A DNA stretch of 6,840 nucleotides, taken from Promethearchaeota archaeon (GTDB lineage Archaea > Asgardarchaeota > Lokiarchaeia > Sigynarchaeales > SOKP01). Shown here in pieces: positions 1-5,611 of the stretch (the first letter of the stretch is position 1; every line of letters starts with the position of its first letter). Under the pieces are notes generated by a model that saw nothing but the letters and a program-made list of their open reading frames with translations, did no database searches and was not told the DNA's origin. The stretch lies in contig WJIN01000380.1 of assembly GCA_014730295.1 (NCBI GenBank), positions 1-6,840 of the forward strand. Direction: 5' to 3'. A program made the position numbers and the translations under genes.

Positions 1-18
1 AGAATCAACGGAGGAAGA

Positions 19-523
19 TTGCTCTTGAACATTAATAAAGCAGTAAAAGTTCGGATATACCCTACTCCCCTTGAGCAAGAGATATTAAACAAGACATTTG
101 GTTGGTGCCGTCTTTTATGGAATCAAATGCTGGCAGAGAGGAATAAGGTATATCAACAGCTCAAGGAAGATTCTGAAGCCTTAAGAGTTCATAAATATAA
201 AACCGAAAAGGAGTATAAGCAGGAATTTAAGTTCATGACGGAGGTCGATAGTAAAACCTTACAATACGCTACACGGCATCTATTAGAAGCCTTTCAGAAC
301 TTTTTTAAAGGGTTAAAAGAGGCTCGAAAAGTAGGATATCCGAGGTTTAAATCGAAGAAACACAAGCAAACGTATACCACCTTTAATATAAATAATAATA
401 TTAAGTGAATGGACGTGCCCCGAATGTGGCACTCATCATCACCGAGATAAAAACGCGTCTGCCAATATTAAGAAAGAAGGAATACGCCTCTTAGAAGAGA
501 GAGGTATCACAGTCATTTCATGA
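19..523 (+). pseudogene. tnpB: Internally deleted TnpB (IS200/IS605 OrfB) remnant
   Basis: TnpB is the RNA-guided, omega-RNA-dependent nuclease of IS200/IS605 elements. The intact N-terminal piece (19-408, 129 residues) has the usual opening, KAVKVRIYPTPLEQEILNKT, then the W-C-R-x-L-W-N segment and PRFKSKK, as in the OrfB N-terminal helix-turn-helix domain. It stops at TGA (406-408) after NNNIK. The reading resumes in another frame at about 401-409 with [18 protein letters not shown] and runs to TGA at 521-523. That piece carries the second CxxC of the zinc ribbon (416-427) and the RuvC-III RDxN motif (Asp codon 446-448). About 200 residues are missing between the pieces, judged against the usual 370-420, including RuvC-I Asp, RuvC-II Glu and the first CxxC. 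The junction also changes frame, so nuclease activity is lost. The start is TTG at 19 or 25, just after a GGAGGA ribosome site at 10-15. The left end and any tnpA are outside the window. Confidence 0.9.
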
Positions 524-634
524 CCTACCGTAGGGACTACGGGAAGTCACGCTTGTGGAGATCGTGTAAGACGCCATTTAGGCGCGGTGGTCAAGGAAGC
601 AAGAATCCAGCTCCTTTAGGTGCTGGTAGTTCAA
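520..634 (+). ncRNA. Putative omega-RNA scaffold at the IS605 element's 3' end
   Basis: In IS200/IS605 elements the guide RNA of TnpB comes from the 3' end of tnpB and the right end of the element. This stretch is much richer in GC than its surroundings and folds into successive hairpins: CCGTAG/CTACGG (528-533 with 537-542, loop GGA), CGCC/GGCG (572-575 with 581-584, loop ATTTA) and CCAGC/GCTGG (607-611 with 622-626). The wording CTCCTTTAGG inside the last hairpin, followed by AGTTCAA, closely matches right ends I know from this family. The scaffold looks undamaged although the protein is broken. Its 5' boundary is not visible and may lie inside the tnpB remnant. A guide would begin at about 635. 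Confidence 0.72.
600..634 (+). mobile_element. IS200/IS605 right end with subterminal hairpin
   Basis: A subterminal imperfect hairpin (CCAGC 607-611, GCTGG 622-626) is followed by TTCAA at 630-634. TnpA of this family recognises such hairpins on single-stranded DNA and cuts a short distance 3' of them; IS608 cuts after TCAA. I therefore place the element boundary at about 634. There are no terminal inverted repeats or target duplication, as expected for this class. The left end is upstream of the window, so the whole element cannot be delimited. Confidence 0.7.
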
Positions 635-654
635 CAACAAAAATAGAAGATAGT

Positions 655-1095
655 TTAATCATTCAACATTTCCTCAAGAATTTGAGCAGCATCATTTACG
701 AACTTAGGACATCTATTCATAAAGAGGTTTTCTCGAATAGCTTTATTTTTTCCTTCTTCTGTACTAAGGTTGCAGCCAATTAATTCGTTGCATTTGATCG
801 AATCATTCATAGACTCAAATTTTTCAATAAAATCATTCACTATCTCATCAATATTTTCTTTCTTGTTATACTCACTGGGTTTAGAATTGCCAAATTTCAA
901 ACCTAATACCATAATAGCACCTATAACTGCACCACATACATTTCCAGTACTCCTCACACCATCTCCAAATGGAGCCGCTAATTTTAACCCTGCATCTCGA
1001 TTCATTCCGTATCTGATACCGTATGTAGATATTATGGCCTGCGCAGGTCGATATCCTTTCTTATATAAATAAACTGCTTTCTCTACTTCACTCAT
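655..1095 (-). CDS. C_GCAxxG_C_C-type putative redox protein, first Cys absent
   Basis: This 146-residue protein matches the length (about 140) and layout of the C_GCAxxG_C_C family. That family is known for four conserved cysteines and often lies near transport or redox genes; its biochemistry is not established. Visible features are a helical N-terminus, LAAPFGDGVRSTGNVCGAV at about residues 39-57 with the CGAVIG motif (Cys54), the following GLKFG, then KCNELIG (Cys102), an extra Cys108, and a C-terminal RCPKFV (Cys129) with a last helix ending EILLEE-like. Where the family normally has a Cys-Ala-Gln motif near residue 17, this protein reads RPAQAI, so that cysteine is proline. The ATG start is supported by a GAGAAGGG-like stretch upstream. 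No signal peptide or membrane span is seen. It stands alone and converges on the transposon remnant. Confidence 0.88.
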   Translation of the reverse strand: MSEVEKAVYLYKKGYRPAQAIISTYGIRYGMNRDAGLKLAAPFGDGVRSTGNVCGAVIGAIMVLGLKFGNSKPSEYNKKENIDEIVNDFIEKFESMNDSIKCNELIGCNLSTEEGKNKAIRENLFMNRCPKFVNDAAQILEEMLND

Positions 1096-1401
1096 ACTAA
1101 CATTTCCCTTCTCTCAATTTTTTACTCGATGGAAATTTTTTAAATTCGCTCTTATAGAAATTCGTTCTATAACCTACAATTAGTGTTGATCTTTTTATTT
1201 TTTTCCGATATGAATTTCTAAATTTATTCCAAATGATTTCCTAAAAAAAAGAAATATCAGTTTTATGAGATTTTTAGTATGAGTGGAATTAAAAAAAGAC
1301 GCTTTCAAATTGCAAACAAGAGATTTTAAATAATCCTAAATATTGGGATAATTTAGCGGAAGAATTATACTTTTTACAATTAATGATAACTATCAGAGAA
1401 A
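1096..1401. other. Divergent intergenic region
   Basis: About 306 AT-rich bases separate the divergent genes at 1095 and 1402. It holds the inverted repeat at 1152-1172, T- and A-tracts near 1191-1203 and 1244-1251, and a possible broken small reading frame starting at 1279. I see no tRNA, riboswitch or repeat array here. Confidence 0.6.
1152..1172. promoter_or_regulatory. 8-bp inverted repeat, possible operator upstream of the 1095 gene
   Basis: TTATAGAA (1152-1159) and TTCTATAA (1165-1172) form a perfect inverted repeat with a 5-base spacer. It lies about 57 bases upstream of the minus-strand start at 1095. On that strand the TTCTATAAG arm resembles a TATA box with a likely transcription start 25-30 bases on. 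An inverted repeat over a TATA element is a common arrangement for archaeal repressors. No regulator is identified, so this is inference. Confidence 0.35.
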
Positions 1402-1499
1402 ATGACCACTATAATCAATTTATTCTTAGCATATCTTATTTTAATACCCTTTATCGTGATAAATCTATTATTCTCAATTGGCAATTTTGTTCAAAATAA
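1279..1499 (+). pseudogene. Possible frameshifted small ORF overlapping the next gene
   Basis: An ATG at 1279 opens a 16-residue peptide (MSGIKKRRFQIANKRF) ending in TAA. One extra A in the A7 run at 1291-1297 would instead lead into the open frame at 1293-1499. That frame contains a protein-like segment, QEILNNPKYWDNLAEELYFL, followed by QLMITIREN. No ATG, GTG or TTG start is seen in that frame before the ATG at 1383. The last third overlaps the membrane-protein gene in another frame. It could be a decayed or mis-sequenced small gene, or chance. No function is recognised. Confidence 0.25.
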
Positions 1500-2073
1500 A
1501 ATAGGTGAAGTTCTTTATGAACGCGTGGAGATTGAAAACGAACGAATAAATCATCATGAAACAGCATTTAAGACCATTAATATTTTAATTTGGATCAGTG
1601 TGGGAATTATAGGCGTTCTCTTTCTAGAAAATCCTATATCTTTTGAAGCAATTTTTGTGCTTTTGGCATTTCGAAATGGGGCAACACTAAGTAAACGTTT
1701 TGTCTTTGGGCTTCATGATACAAGAATAATAAAAAACACATTTTCAAAAAACAGAATAACCCGTATTATATCCAAAATTATCATTATCTCCATAGTCGTG
1801 GAATTATCCTTTTTGCTAGCATGGGGCGTAATATATCAATCCATAGATGCTTATGTTAAAACTTTTTTTGGCTTAGAGGGAAATATGTTTGTCTTTTTAA
1901 TTTGGATAATAGGACTCATCTATGGGATTGTCTTTTCTTCAATCCAGAGTTGGTTTTCTAATGACTTCTTATTGAAAAATGAAATTAGCATCGCCTTGCT
2001 AGTAGCAGGTGAATTTTTTAAACAAAAAATAGAGGATAAGACGGGATTTTTCAGAAGATTTTCTAAAGACTAA
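1402..2073 (+). CDS. Uncharacterised integral membrane protein, about four spans
   Basis: I do not recognise this 223-residue protein. Hydrophobic segments lie at about residues 5-26, 58-75, 122-145 and 162-181, with a weaker one at 80-90 that may be re-entrant. The loop after the first span is charged (IGEVLYERVEIENERINHHE). The loop at 91-121 is basic (LSKRFVFGLHDTRIIKN), and the C-terminal tail is basic and soluble (about 205-223). There are no cysteines, catalytic motif or transporter signature that I can name. The start is the only ATG after an in-frame stop at 1387-1389; the ribosome site (AGAGAA) is weak. It ends 110 bases before eL40 on the same strand. It could be a small channel-like or scaffold protein, but the sequence does not decide this. 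Confidence 0.75.
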   Translation: MTTIINLFLAYLILIPFIVINLLFSIGNFVQNKIGEVLYERVEIENERINHHETAFKTINILIWISVGIIGVLFLENPISFEAIFVLLAFRNGATLSKRFVFGLHDTRIIKNTFSKNRITRIISKIIIISIVVELSFLLAWGVIYQSIDAYVKTFFGLEGNMFVFLIWIIGLIYGIVFSSIQSWFSNDFLLKNEISIALLVAGEFFKQKIEDKTGFFRRFSKD

Positions 2074-2123
2074 AATTTATGCTCAAGTCAAAAATTTTAT
2101 TTGATATGGAGGGTTTTTAATCT

Positions 2124-2134
2124 TAATTTATAAT
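2124..2134 (+). promoter_or_regulatory. Candidate TATA box for eL40
   Basis: TTTATAAT (2127-2134) resembles an archaeal TATA element. It lies about 50 bases before the eL40 start, allowing a transcription start near 2158 and a leader of about 25 bases that includes the GAGGT ribosome site at 2169-2173. Confidence 0.4.
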
Positions 2135-2183
2135 GGTTTTAGTTTAGAAAATTGAAGAAACTTAATGAGAGGTTTAATAAGTA

Positions 2184-2345
2184 ATGCCGTTAGATGACCC
2201 ATTTAAAAAGCGGATTGCCCGCCACCATTTATTAATGAAAAGTGTGTGTAGAAAATGTGGCGCTTTGAATCCCATCAAGGCGAGAAAATGCCGACGATGT
2301 CATAGTAAAGACTTACGCTTAAAAAAAAGAGAATTGCCAAAATAA
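2184..2345 (+). CDS. rpl40e: Large-subunit ribosomal protein eL40
   Basis: This 53-residue protein is a structural component of the archaeal and eukaryotic 60S/50S subunit; in eukaryotes it is made as a ubiquitin fusion, in archaea alone as here. It opens [17 protein letters not shown], then carries a zinc-finger pair: VCRKCG (Cys22, Cys25), then [13 protein letters not shown] (Cys36, Cys39). It ends in a basic [12 protein letters not shown] tail. All four zinc-binding cysteines are present and the length is as expected for archaea. A GAGGT ribosome site at 2169-2173 sits 10 bases before the ATG. The gene is short enough to be missed by length cut-offs. Confidence 0.96.
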   Translation: MPLDDPFKKRIARHHLLMKSVCRKCGALNPIKARKCRRCHSKDLRLKKRELPK

Positions 2346-2354
2346 TCCTATATC

Positions 2355-2410
2355 ATTTTTTACGTCCAGCCAACTCTTTTTTGAATTTTTCTAAGAATTA
2401 GATTTTTTTC
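2355..2410 (+). terminator. T-rich termination zone after eL40
   Basis: Several T-tracts follow the eL40 stop (T6 at 2356-2361, T6 near 2379-2384, T7 near 2403-2409). Archaeal RNA polymerase terminates at such oligo-T runs without needing a hairpin. The exact end cannot be set from sequence. Confidence 0.4.
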
Positions 2411-2450
2411 AAGTTTGGGTAATTACATCTAAGAAAGAAAAGGTAAAGAT

Positions 2451-2630
2451 TTGGAATTAATCTTCTTGGGAAAAAAACTTGCCAAAAATTTCTCCAAATA
2501 CTTTAACGGCGAGAAAAATATCCATCTGCTCCTCCTTAAATTTATGATTTTTTGCGCCCAGTTTATCATAATTTTCGGATTGAGTCTCCTCATGAATTTC
2601 GATAGTGATCTTATACCACCCACATTCTAA
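2451..2630 (+). CDS. Candidate small single-span membrane protein
   Basis: This is a 59-codon frame starting at TTG (2451), preceded by an AAAGGT stretch and an in-frame stop at 2430-2432. The product begins with a basic amphipathic part (IFLGKKLAKNFSKYFNGEK), then a hydrophobic span at about residues 27-49 (LLLLKFMIFCAQFIIIFGLS), and a short acidic tail NFDSDLIPPTF. Codons in this frame often end in C (ATC, TTC, GCC, TAC, GGC, CTC), unlike the spacer around it, which favours real coding on this strand over the open frame on the opposite strand. It follows eL40 by 105 bases. The family is not recognised, and the non-ATG start is uncertain; an internal ATG is also present. Confidence 0.4.
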   Translation: MELIFLGKKLAKNFSKYFNGEKNIHLLLLKFMIFCAQFIIIFGLSLLMNFDSDLIPPTF

Positions 2631-2666
2631 TATTGAATTAGGTATTTAAAGAATATCACTTAAAAA

Positions 2667-2780
2667 TATTTAAATAAAAAGAGTGCGGTTATTAATGGAG
2701 AAATATAAAAATTGGAGAGCGAAAATTCTTAGCAAAAAAAATCAAGTAATGAAGAGTGGAGGAGAATTTTTATTTAAATA
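2667..2780. repeat. 14-base perfect inverted repeat, 86-base interior
   Basis: TATTTAAATAAAAA (2667-2680) is the exact reverse complement of TTTTTATTTAAATA (2767-2780). Each arm contains the palindrome TATTTAAATA, so the core is also a direct repeat. The arms do not extend further in either direction. The composition is simple, so chance is possible. Confidence 0.5.
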
Positions 2781-2798
2781 GGATCAAGTTTTAGGTAA

Positions 2799-2807
2799 AT
2801 TTAAAAG
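2799..2807 (+). promoter_or_regulatory. Candidate TATA box for the 2836 gene
   Basis: TTTAAAAG at 2800-2807 matches a common archaeal TATA form. It is about 32 bases before the ATG, implying a very short or absent leader. That agrees with the lack of a good ribosome site (only GAAGAAAG) upstream of the start. Confidence 0.45.
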
Positions 2808-2835
2808 CTAATATATGAATTTAAATTGAAGAAAG

Positions 2836-3336
2836 ATGGAAAAACAAAAATTAAACATTTGCCTCATAGATAAAAAAGATTTCCATAATTTAGAGGGAAA
2901 TGACCTCGACACCCGCACAGTATATGAATTCTATATTGACACCGATGAATATGGGGAAATGAGCTGGTATGTGGAATATTATGCCTATGAAGATTATCGG
3001 TTTGAACTACGCAATCCAGAAGAAATATTGATTAAGGATGAAAAAGTCGATTTTATTATTACGTATCCATTATCGGTAAATGTCAAAATAACTTTCACTA
3101 ATAAAGGCGGGTTTCGCAGAATCGATATCGTACGATATCTCTATGAAGGGTATAAATATATTTATGATGAGGAAACAAAGGCAGTCGGGAATCCCGGCAC
3201 CTATGAACGCCTTTATAATCGACGGGAATCGCATGGGCCATATGGTATCTGGGGGCATTATATGAACGATCTCCGTTTAGAAGGAATGATGTATTTCGCG
3301 GATAAGAAGCAGGTGCAATTTCTCATCGGTTCGTAA
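2836..3336 (+). CDS. Uncharacterised soluble protein with HGPYGIWGH motif
   Basis: This is a 166-residue protein without membrane spans or signal peptide. The first part (about 1-75) is acidic and rich in Tyr, with strand-like alternation (YEFYIDTDEYGEMSWYVEYY). It is followed by a strand segment (YPLSVNVKITFTNKGGF, 77-93). A helix RIDIVRYLYEGYKYIYDEE (95-113) leads to YNRRESHGPYGIWGH (127-141), then MNDLRLEGMMYF and a final strand ending FLIGS. From memory, uncharacterised bacterial proteins carry a very similar C-terminal block (helix, IYxEE, LNR, YGIWGHxxxDLxLEG); I cannot verify this here. No catalytic role is known to me. It stands alone, with spacers of 205 and 256 bases on either side. 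Confidence 0.85.
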   Translation: MEKQKLNICLIDKKDFHNLEGNDLDTRTVYEFYIDTDEYGEMSWYVEYYAYEDYRFELRNPEEILIKDEKVDFIITYPLSVNVKITFTNKGGFRRIDIVRYLYEGYKYIYDEETKAVGNPGTYERLYNRRESHGPYGIWGHYMNDLRLEGMMYFADKKQVQFLIGS

Positions 3337-3592
3337 AGTGCGATATCCGGATATTCAAAAAATATTCTTAATAATAGCTATATCTGTATATTTCATTCAA
3401 TTAATTGTTTCGAGAAGATTCCATCCTATAAAACACTTTTAAGCGTTTAATCCCTATTTTTAAAAATTTAAAATCGAAAATTTTTTTAATTTTTTTGATT
3501 TAGAGATCATTAAATATCTTTAATAGAATTCTTTAATTACAATAATATAACAGAATTAAAACAAAAACAAATCTTAACGAGATGAACTAAAT
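3337..3592. other. AT-rich promoter region of the thermosome gene
   Basis: This 256-base spacer starts with a 12-base palindrome ATATCCGGATAT (3343-3354), 6 bases past the preceding stop. Long A/T tracts (T7 runs near 3481-3497) follow. Candidate TATA elements are ATTAAATATC (about 3509-3518) and AATAATATAAC (about 3541-3551); sequence alone does not choose between them. A GAGATGA stretch at 3580-3586 may serve as ribosome site and overlaps a start-stop mini-frame ATGAACTAA (3582-3590). Confidence 0.4.
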
Positions 3593-5290
3593 ATGTGTGC
3601 TCAACTTGGAGGTCAACCGATCTTCATAATGAAAGAAGGCACTGAACGTACCCGTGGAAAGGACGCGATGGAAAATAATATTGCAGCTGCAAAAGTGATC
3701 GCAGAAGCAGTACGCACGTCCTTAGGCCCACGTGGTATGGACAAAATGCTAGTAGACCAATTCGGCGATGTCGTCATTACGAACGATGGTGCGACCATCT
3801 TGAAAGAGATCGATGTCCAGCATCCCGCAGCCAAGATGATGGTTGAGGTTGCCAAGACACAAGATTCAGAAGTTGGAGATGGAACCACTACAAGCGTTAT
3901 TCTTGCAGGTGAATTCTTAAAACGAGCCGAAAAATTGCTCGAACAAAAAATTCACCCCACGGTTATTACTGAAGGATTCAGGAAAGCTGCGGATAAGGCA
4001 ATCGAAGTGTTAAATAACATGTCAATTAAAAGCGGTATTGATGATTACGATGGACTCAAAAATGCGGCTATGACATGTATGTCATCTAAGATTGTATCCG
4101 AGAGCAAGGATATGCTCGCTGATTTAACGATTGAAGCTATCAAAGCGATCGCTGAGCAAGATGAGGAAGGAAAATGGGTTGCCGATATTGACAAAGTCCA
4201 AATTCAAAAGAAGGAAGGCGAAATGATTGATGATACAAAATTAATCAAAGGTATCATCTTGGATAAAGAAGTTGTCAATCCTGGCATGCCAAAATCCGTC
4301 AGCGATGCGAAGATTCTCTTATTACAATCCGCAATCGAAATCGAAAAAACCGAGTTCGACAGCAAGCTCCAAATTACCAGTCCGGAACAAATGCAAGCAT
4401 ATCTGGATGAAGAAGAAAAGATGCTCAGAAATATGGTGACCAAAATTAAGAATGCGGGTGCTAATGTCGTTATCTGCCAAAAAGGCATTGATGATATGGC
4501 TCAACATTTCTTAGCGAAAGAAGGCATCATGGCAGTACGACGTGTTAAAAAATCTGATATCGAAAAACTTGCAAGCGCAACCGGCGGAACCATCTTTAAC
4601 GATCTTGATGATGTCACCGCAGAACAATTAGGAAAAGCTGGAAAAGTAGAAGAACGAAAGGTTATGGGCGACTCTTGGATATTTATCGAAGAATGTGCTG
4701 ACCCAAAGTCCGTCGTGATTCTGATTCGAGGTGGAACTGATCTGATTGTTGATGAGGTTGACAGAGCGATTCACGATGCTCTCTGCGTTGTTCGAGATAT
4801 TGTCGAAGACCAGAAGATCGTGGGTGGCGGCGGAGCTCCTGAACTGGAAACCGCTATTCAATTACGTGAATATGCCTCAACTTTAGGAGGGCGTGAGCAG
4901 TTAGCAGTCGAGATTTTTGCTGACAGCCTTGATATCGTTCCTAAAACTTTATCCGAAAACGCTGGATTGGACCAAATTGACATTCTCATGAAATTGCGGG
5001 CGTCTCATCAGAAAGGCAATAAATTCGCTGGATTCGATCTCGAGTCTGGTGAGGTTGTTGAGAATATGATGAATATTGGCGTTGTAGAGCCAACCGCAGT
5101 GAAGGTTCAAGCCATTAAAAGCGCGACAGAAGCTTGTTCAATGATTCTCCGCATCGATGATGTCATCGCTGGTGCAAAAACGGATATGCCACCTGGTGGA
5201 CCTGGCGGTCCTGGTGGAATGCCTCCTGGAGGTATGGGTGGTATGGGAGGCATGGGTGGCATGGGTGGAATGCCCCCGGGCATGATGTAG
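3593..5290 (+). CDS. thsA: Thermosome subunit (group II chaperonin, CCT/TRiC homologue)
   Basis: This cytosolic ATP-driven chaperonin subunit assembles into an eight-fold double ring with a built-in lid. At 565 residues the length is normal. The opening [20 protein letters not shown] is the usual thermosome N-terminus and supports the ATG at 3593. Equatorial ATP-site motifs are [11 protein letters not shown] (43-53), NDGATIL (64-70), GDGTTT (95-100, metal-binding Asp96), the catalytic-base Asp395 in HDALCVVRD, and GGGGAPELE (411-419). The apical domain with helical protrusion spans about 218-370 ([20 protein letters not shown] at 246-265). Near the end, [20 protein letters not shown] closes the equatorial domain, followed by a flexible Gly/Pro/Met tail (532-565) that projects into the cavity. 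Base composition is richer in GC than the spacers, as for a highly expressed gene. Paralogous subunits may exist elsewhere, so the alpha/beta letter is nominal. Confidence 0.98.
   Translation: MCAQLGGQPIFIMKEGTERTRGKDAMENNIAAAKVIAEAVRTSLGPRGMDKMLVDQFGDVVITNDGATILKEIDVQHPAAKMMVEVAKTQDSEVGDGTTTSVILAGEFLKRAEKLLEQKIHPTVITEGFRKAADKAIEVLNNMSIKSGIDDYDGLKNAAMTCMSSKIVSESKDMLADLTIEAIKAIAEQDEEGKWVADIDKVQIQKKEGEMIDDTKLIKGIILDKEVVNPGMPKSVSDAKILLLQSAIEIEKTEFDSKLQITSPEQMQAYLDEEEKMLRNMVTKIKNAGANVVICQKGIDDMAQHFLAKEGIMAVRRVKKSDIEKLASATGGTIFNDLDDVTAEQLGKAGKVEERKVMGDSWIFIEECADPKSVVILIRGGTDLIVDEVDRAIHDALCVVRDIVEDQKIVGGGGAPELETAIQLREYASTLGGREQLAVEIFADSLDIVPKTLSENAGLDQIDILMKLRASHQKGNKFAGFDLESGEVVENMMNIGVVEPTAVKVQAIKSATEACSMILRIDDVIAGAKTDMPPGGPGGPGGMPPGGMGGMGGMGGMGGMPPGMM
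5231..5266 (+). repeat. 9-base tandem repeat coding the Gly-Gly-Met tail
   Basis: Four consecutive copies of GGYATGGGW (5231-5266), followed by a degenerate one, encode [16 protein letters not shown] residues near the thermosome C-terminus. The repeat lies within the coding frame and can change length in steps of three residues. Such tails are common in chaperonins, including GroEL. Confidence 0.85.
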
Positions 5291-5611
5291 AGAAGTCTTA
5301 TATAATCTCTTATATTTTTTATTTTTCTATTTTATACATTTTTAATTTTGAGATAAGTAATAGTTGTCTATTTTATCAATATTAAAATAGAGAATAATAT
5401 AGATATATGGAAAATCACTTTCTTTAATTAATGCGAATAATAAGAAATTTTAAATGGATTAAGGTATCTCAAAAGGTAAGGGGATTTTAGAAACTATTTA
5501 GTTTAGGAGTTTTATCTGTATCAAAATTATTACTTTTCAGATTTATTAGGAGTATATATTCTGTAGAATTCTTCATATCATTCCAGATACATTCGAATTT
5601 CGAATTATCCT
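5291..5611. other. Convergent intergenic region
   Basis: About 320 very AT-rich bases lie between the ends of the thermosome gene and the minus-strand HEPN gene. It contains the T-tract terminator and a small hairpin, ATTCGA-ATT-TCGAAT (5591-5605), 6 bases beyond the HEPN gene's stop, which may help end that transcript. Short frames such as the one at 5431 show no protein features. No RNA gene is recognised. Confidence 0.5.
5311..5345 (+). terminator. Oligo-T terminator after the thermosome gene
   Basis: T6 at 5315-5320 and T5 at 5322-5326, followed by further T-rich sequence, begin about 25 bases after the stop codon. This is the usual form of archaeal intrinsic termination. Confidence 0.5.

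Larger units (their letters stand above)
2631..2835. other. AT-rich spacer with inverted repeat
   Basis: This spacer precedes the 2836 gene. It contains the repeat pair 2667-2680/2767-2780 and a 28-codon frame at 2695-2781 that has no supporting features. No RNA gene is recognised. Confidence 0.5.

Noticed and set aside
520..783. Open frame on the plus strand after the TnpB tail
   Set aside because: It runs through the omega-RNA and right-end hairpins and then antisense to the redox gene; the residues have no protein-like features.
770..1072. Plus-strand 100-codon frame
   Set aside because: It is the antisense shadow of the C_GCAxxG_C_C gene, which has clear family motifs.
2429..2623. Minus-strand 64-codon frame
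   Set aside because: It overlaps the plus-strand candidate at 2451-2630, which has better codon pattern and a coherent membrane span; neither is proven.
2695..2781. 28-codon frame starting MEKYKNWRAK
   Set aside because: It is very short, Lys-rich by composition and runs into the inverted-repeat arm, with no ribosome site or homology I recognise.
3070..3258. Minus-strand 62-codon frame
   Set aside because: Antisense shadow within the HGPYGIWGH gene.
3613..4861. Several minus-strand frames of 61-94 codons
   Set aside because: All lie antisense to the thermosome gene, a common artefact of its codon use.
5431..5490. 19-codon plus-strand frame in the convergent spacer
   Set aside because: Too short, no start context and no protein features.
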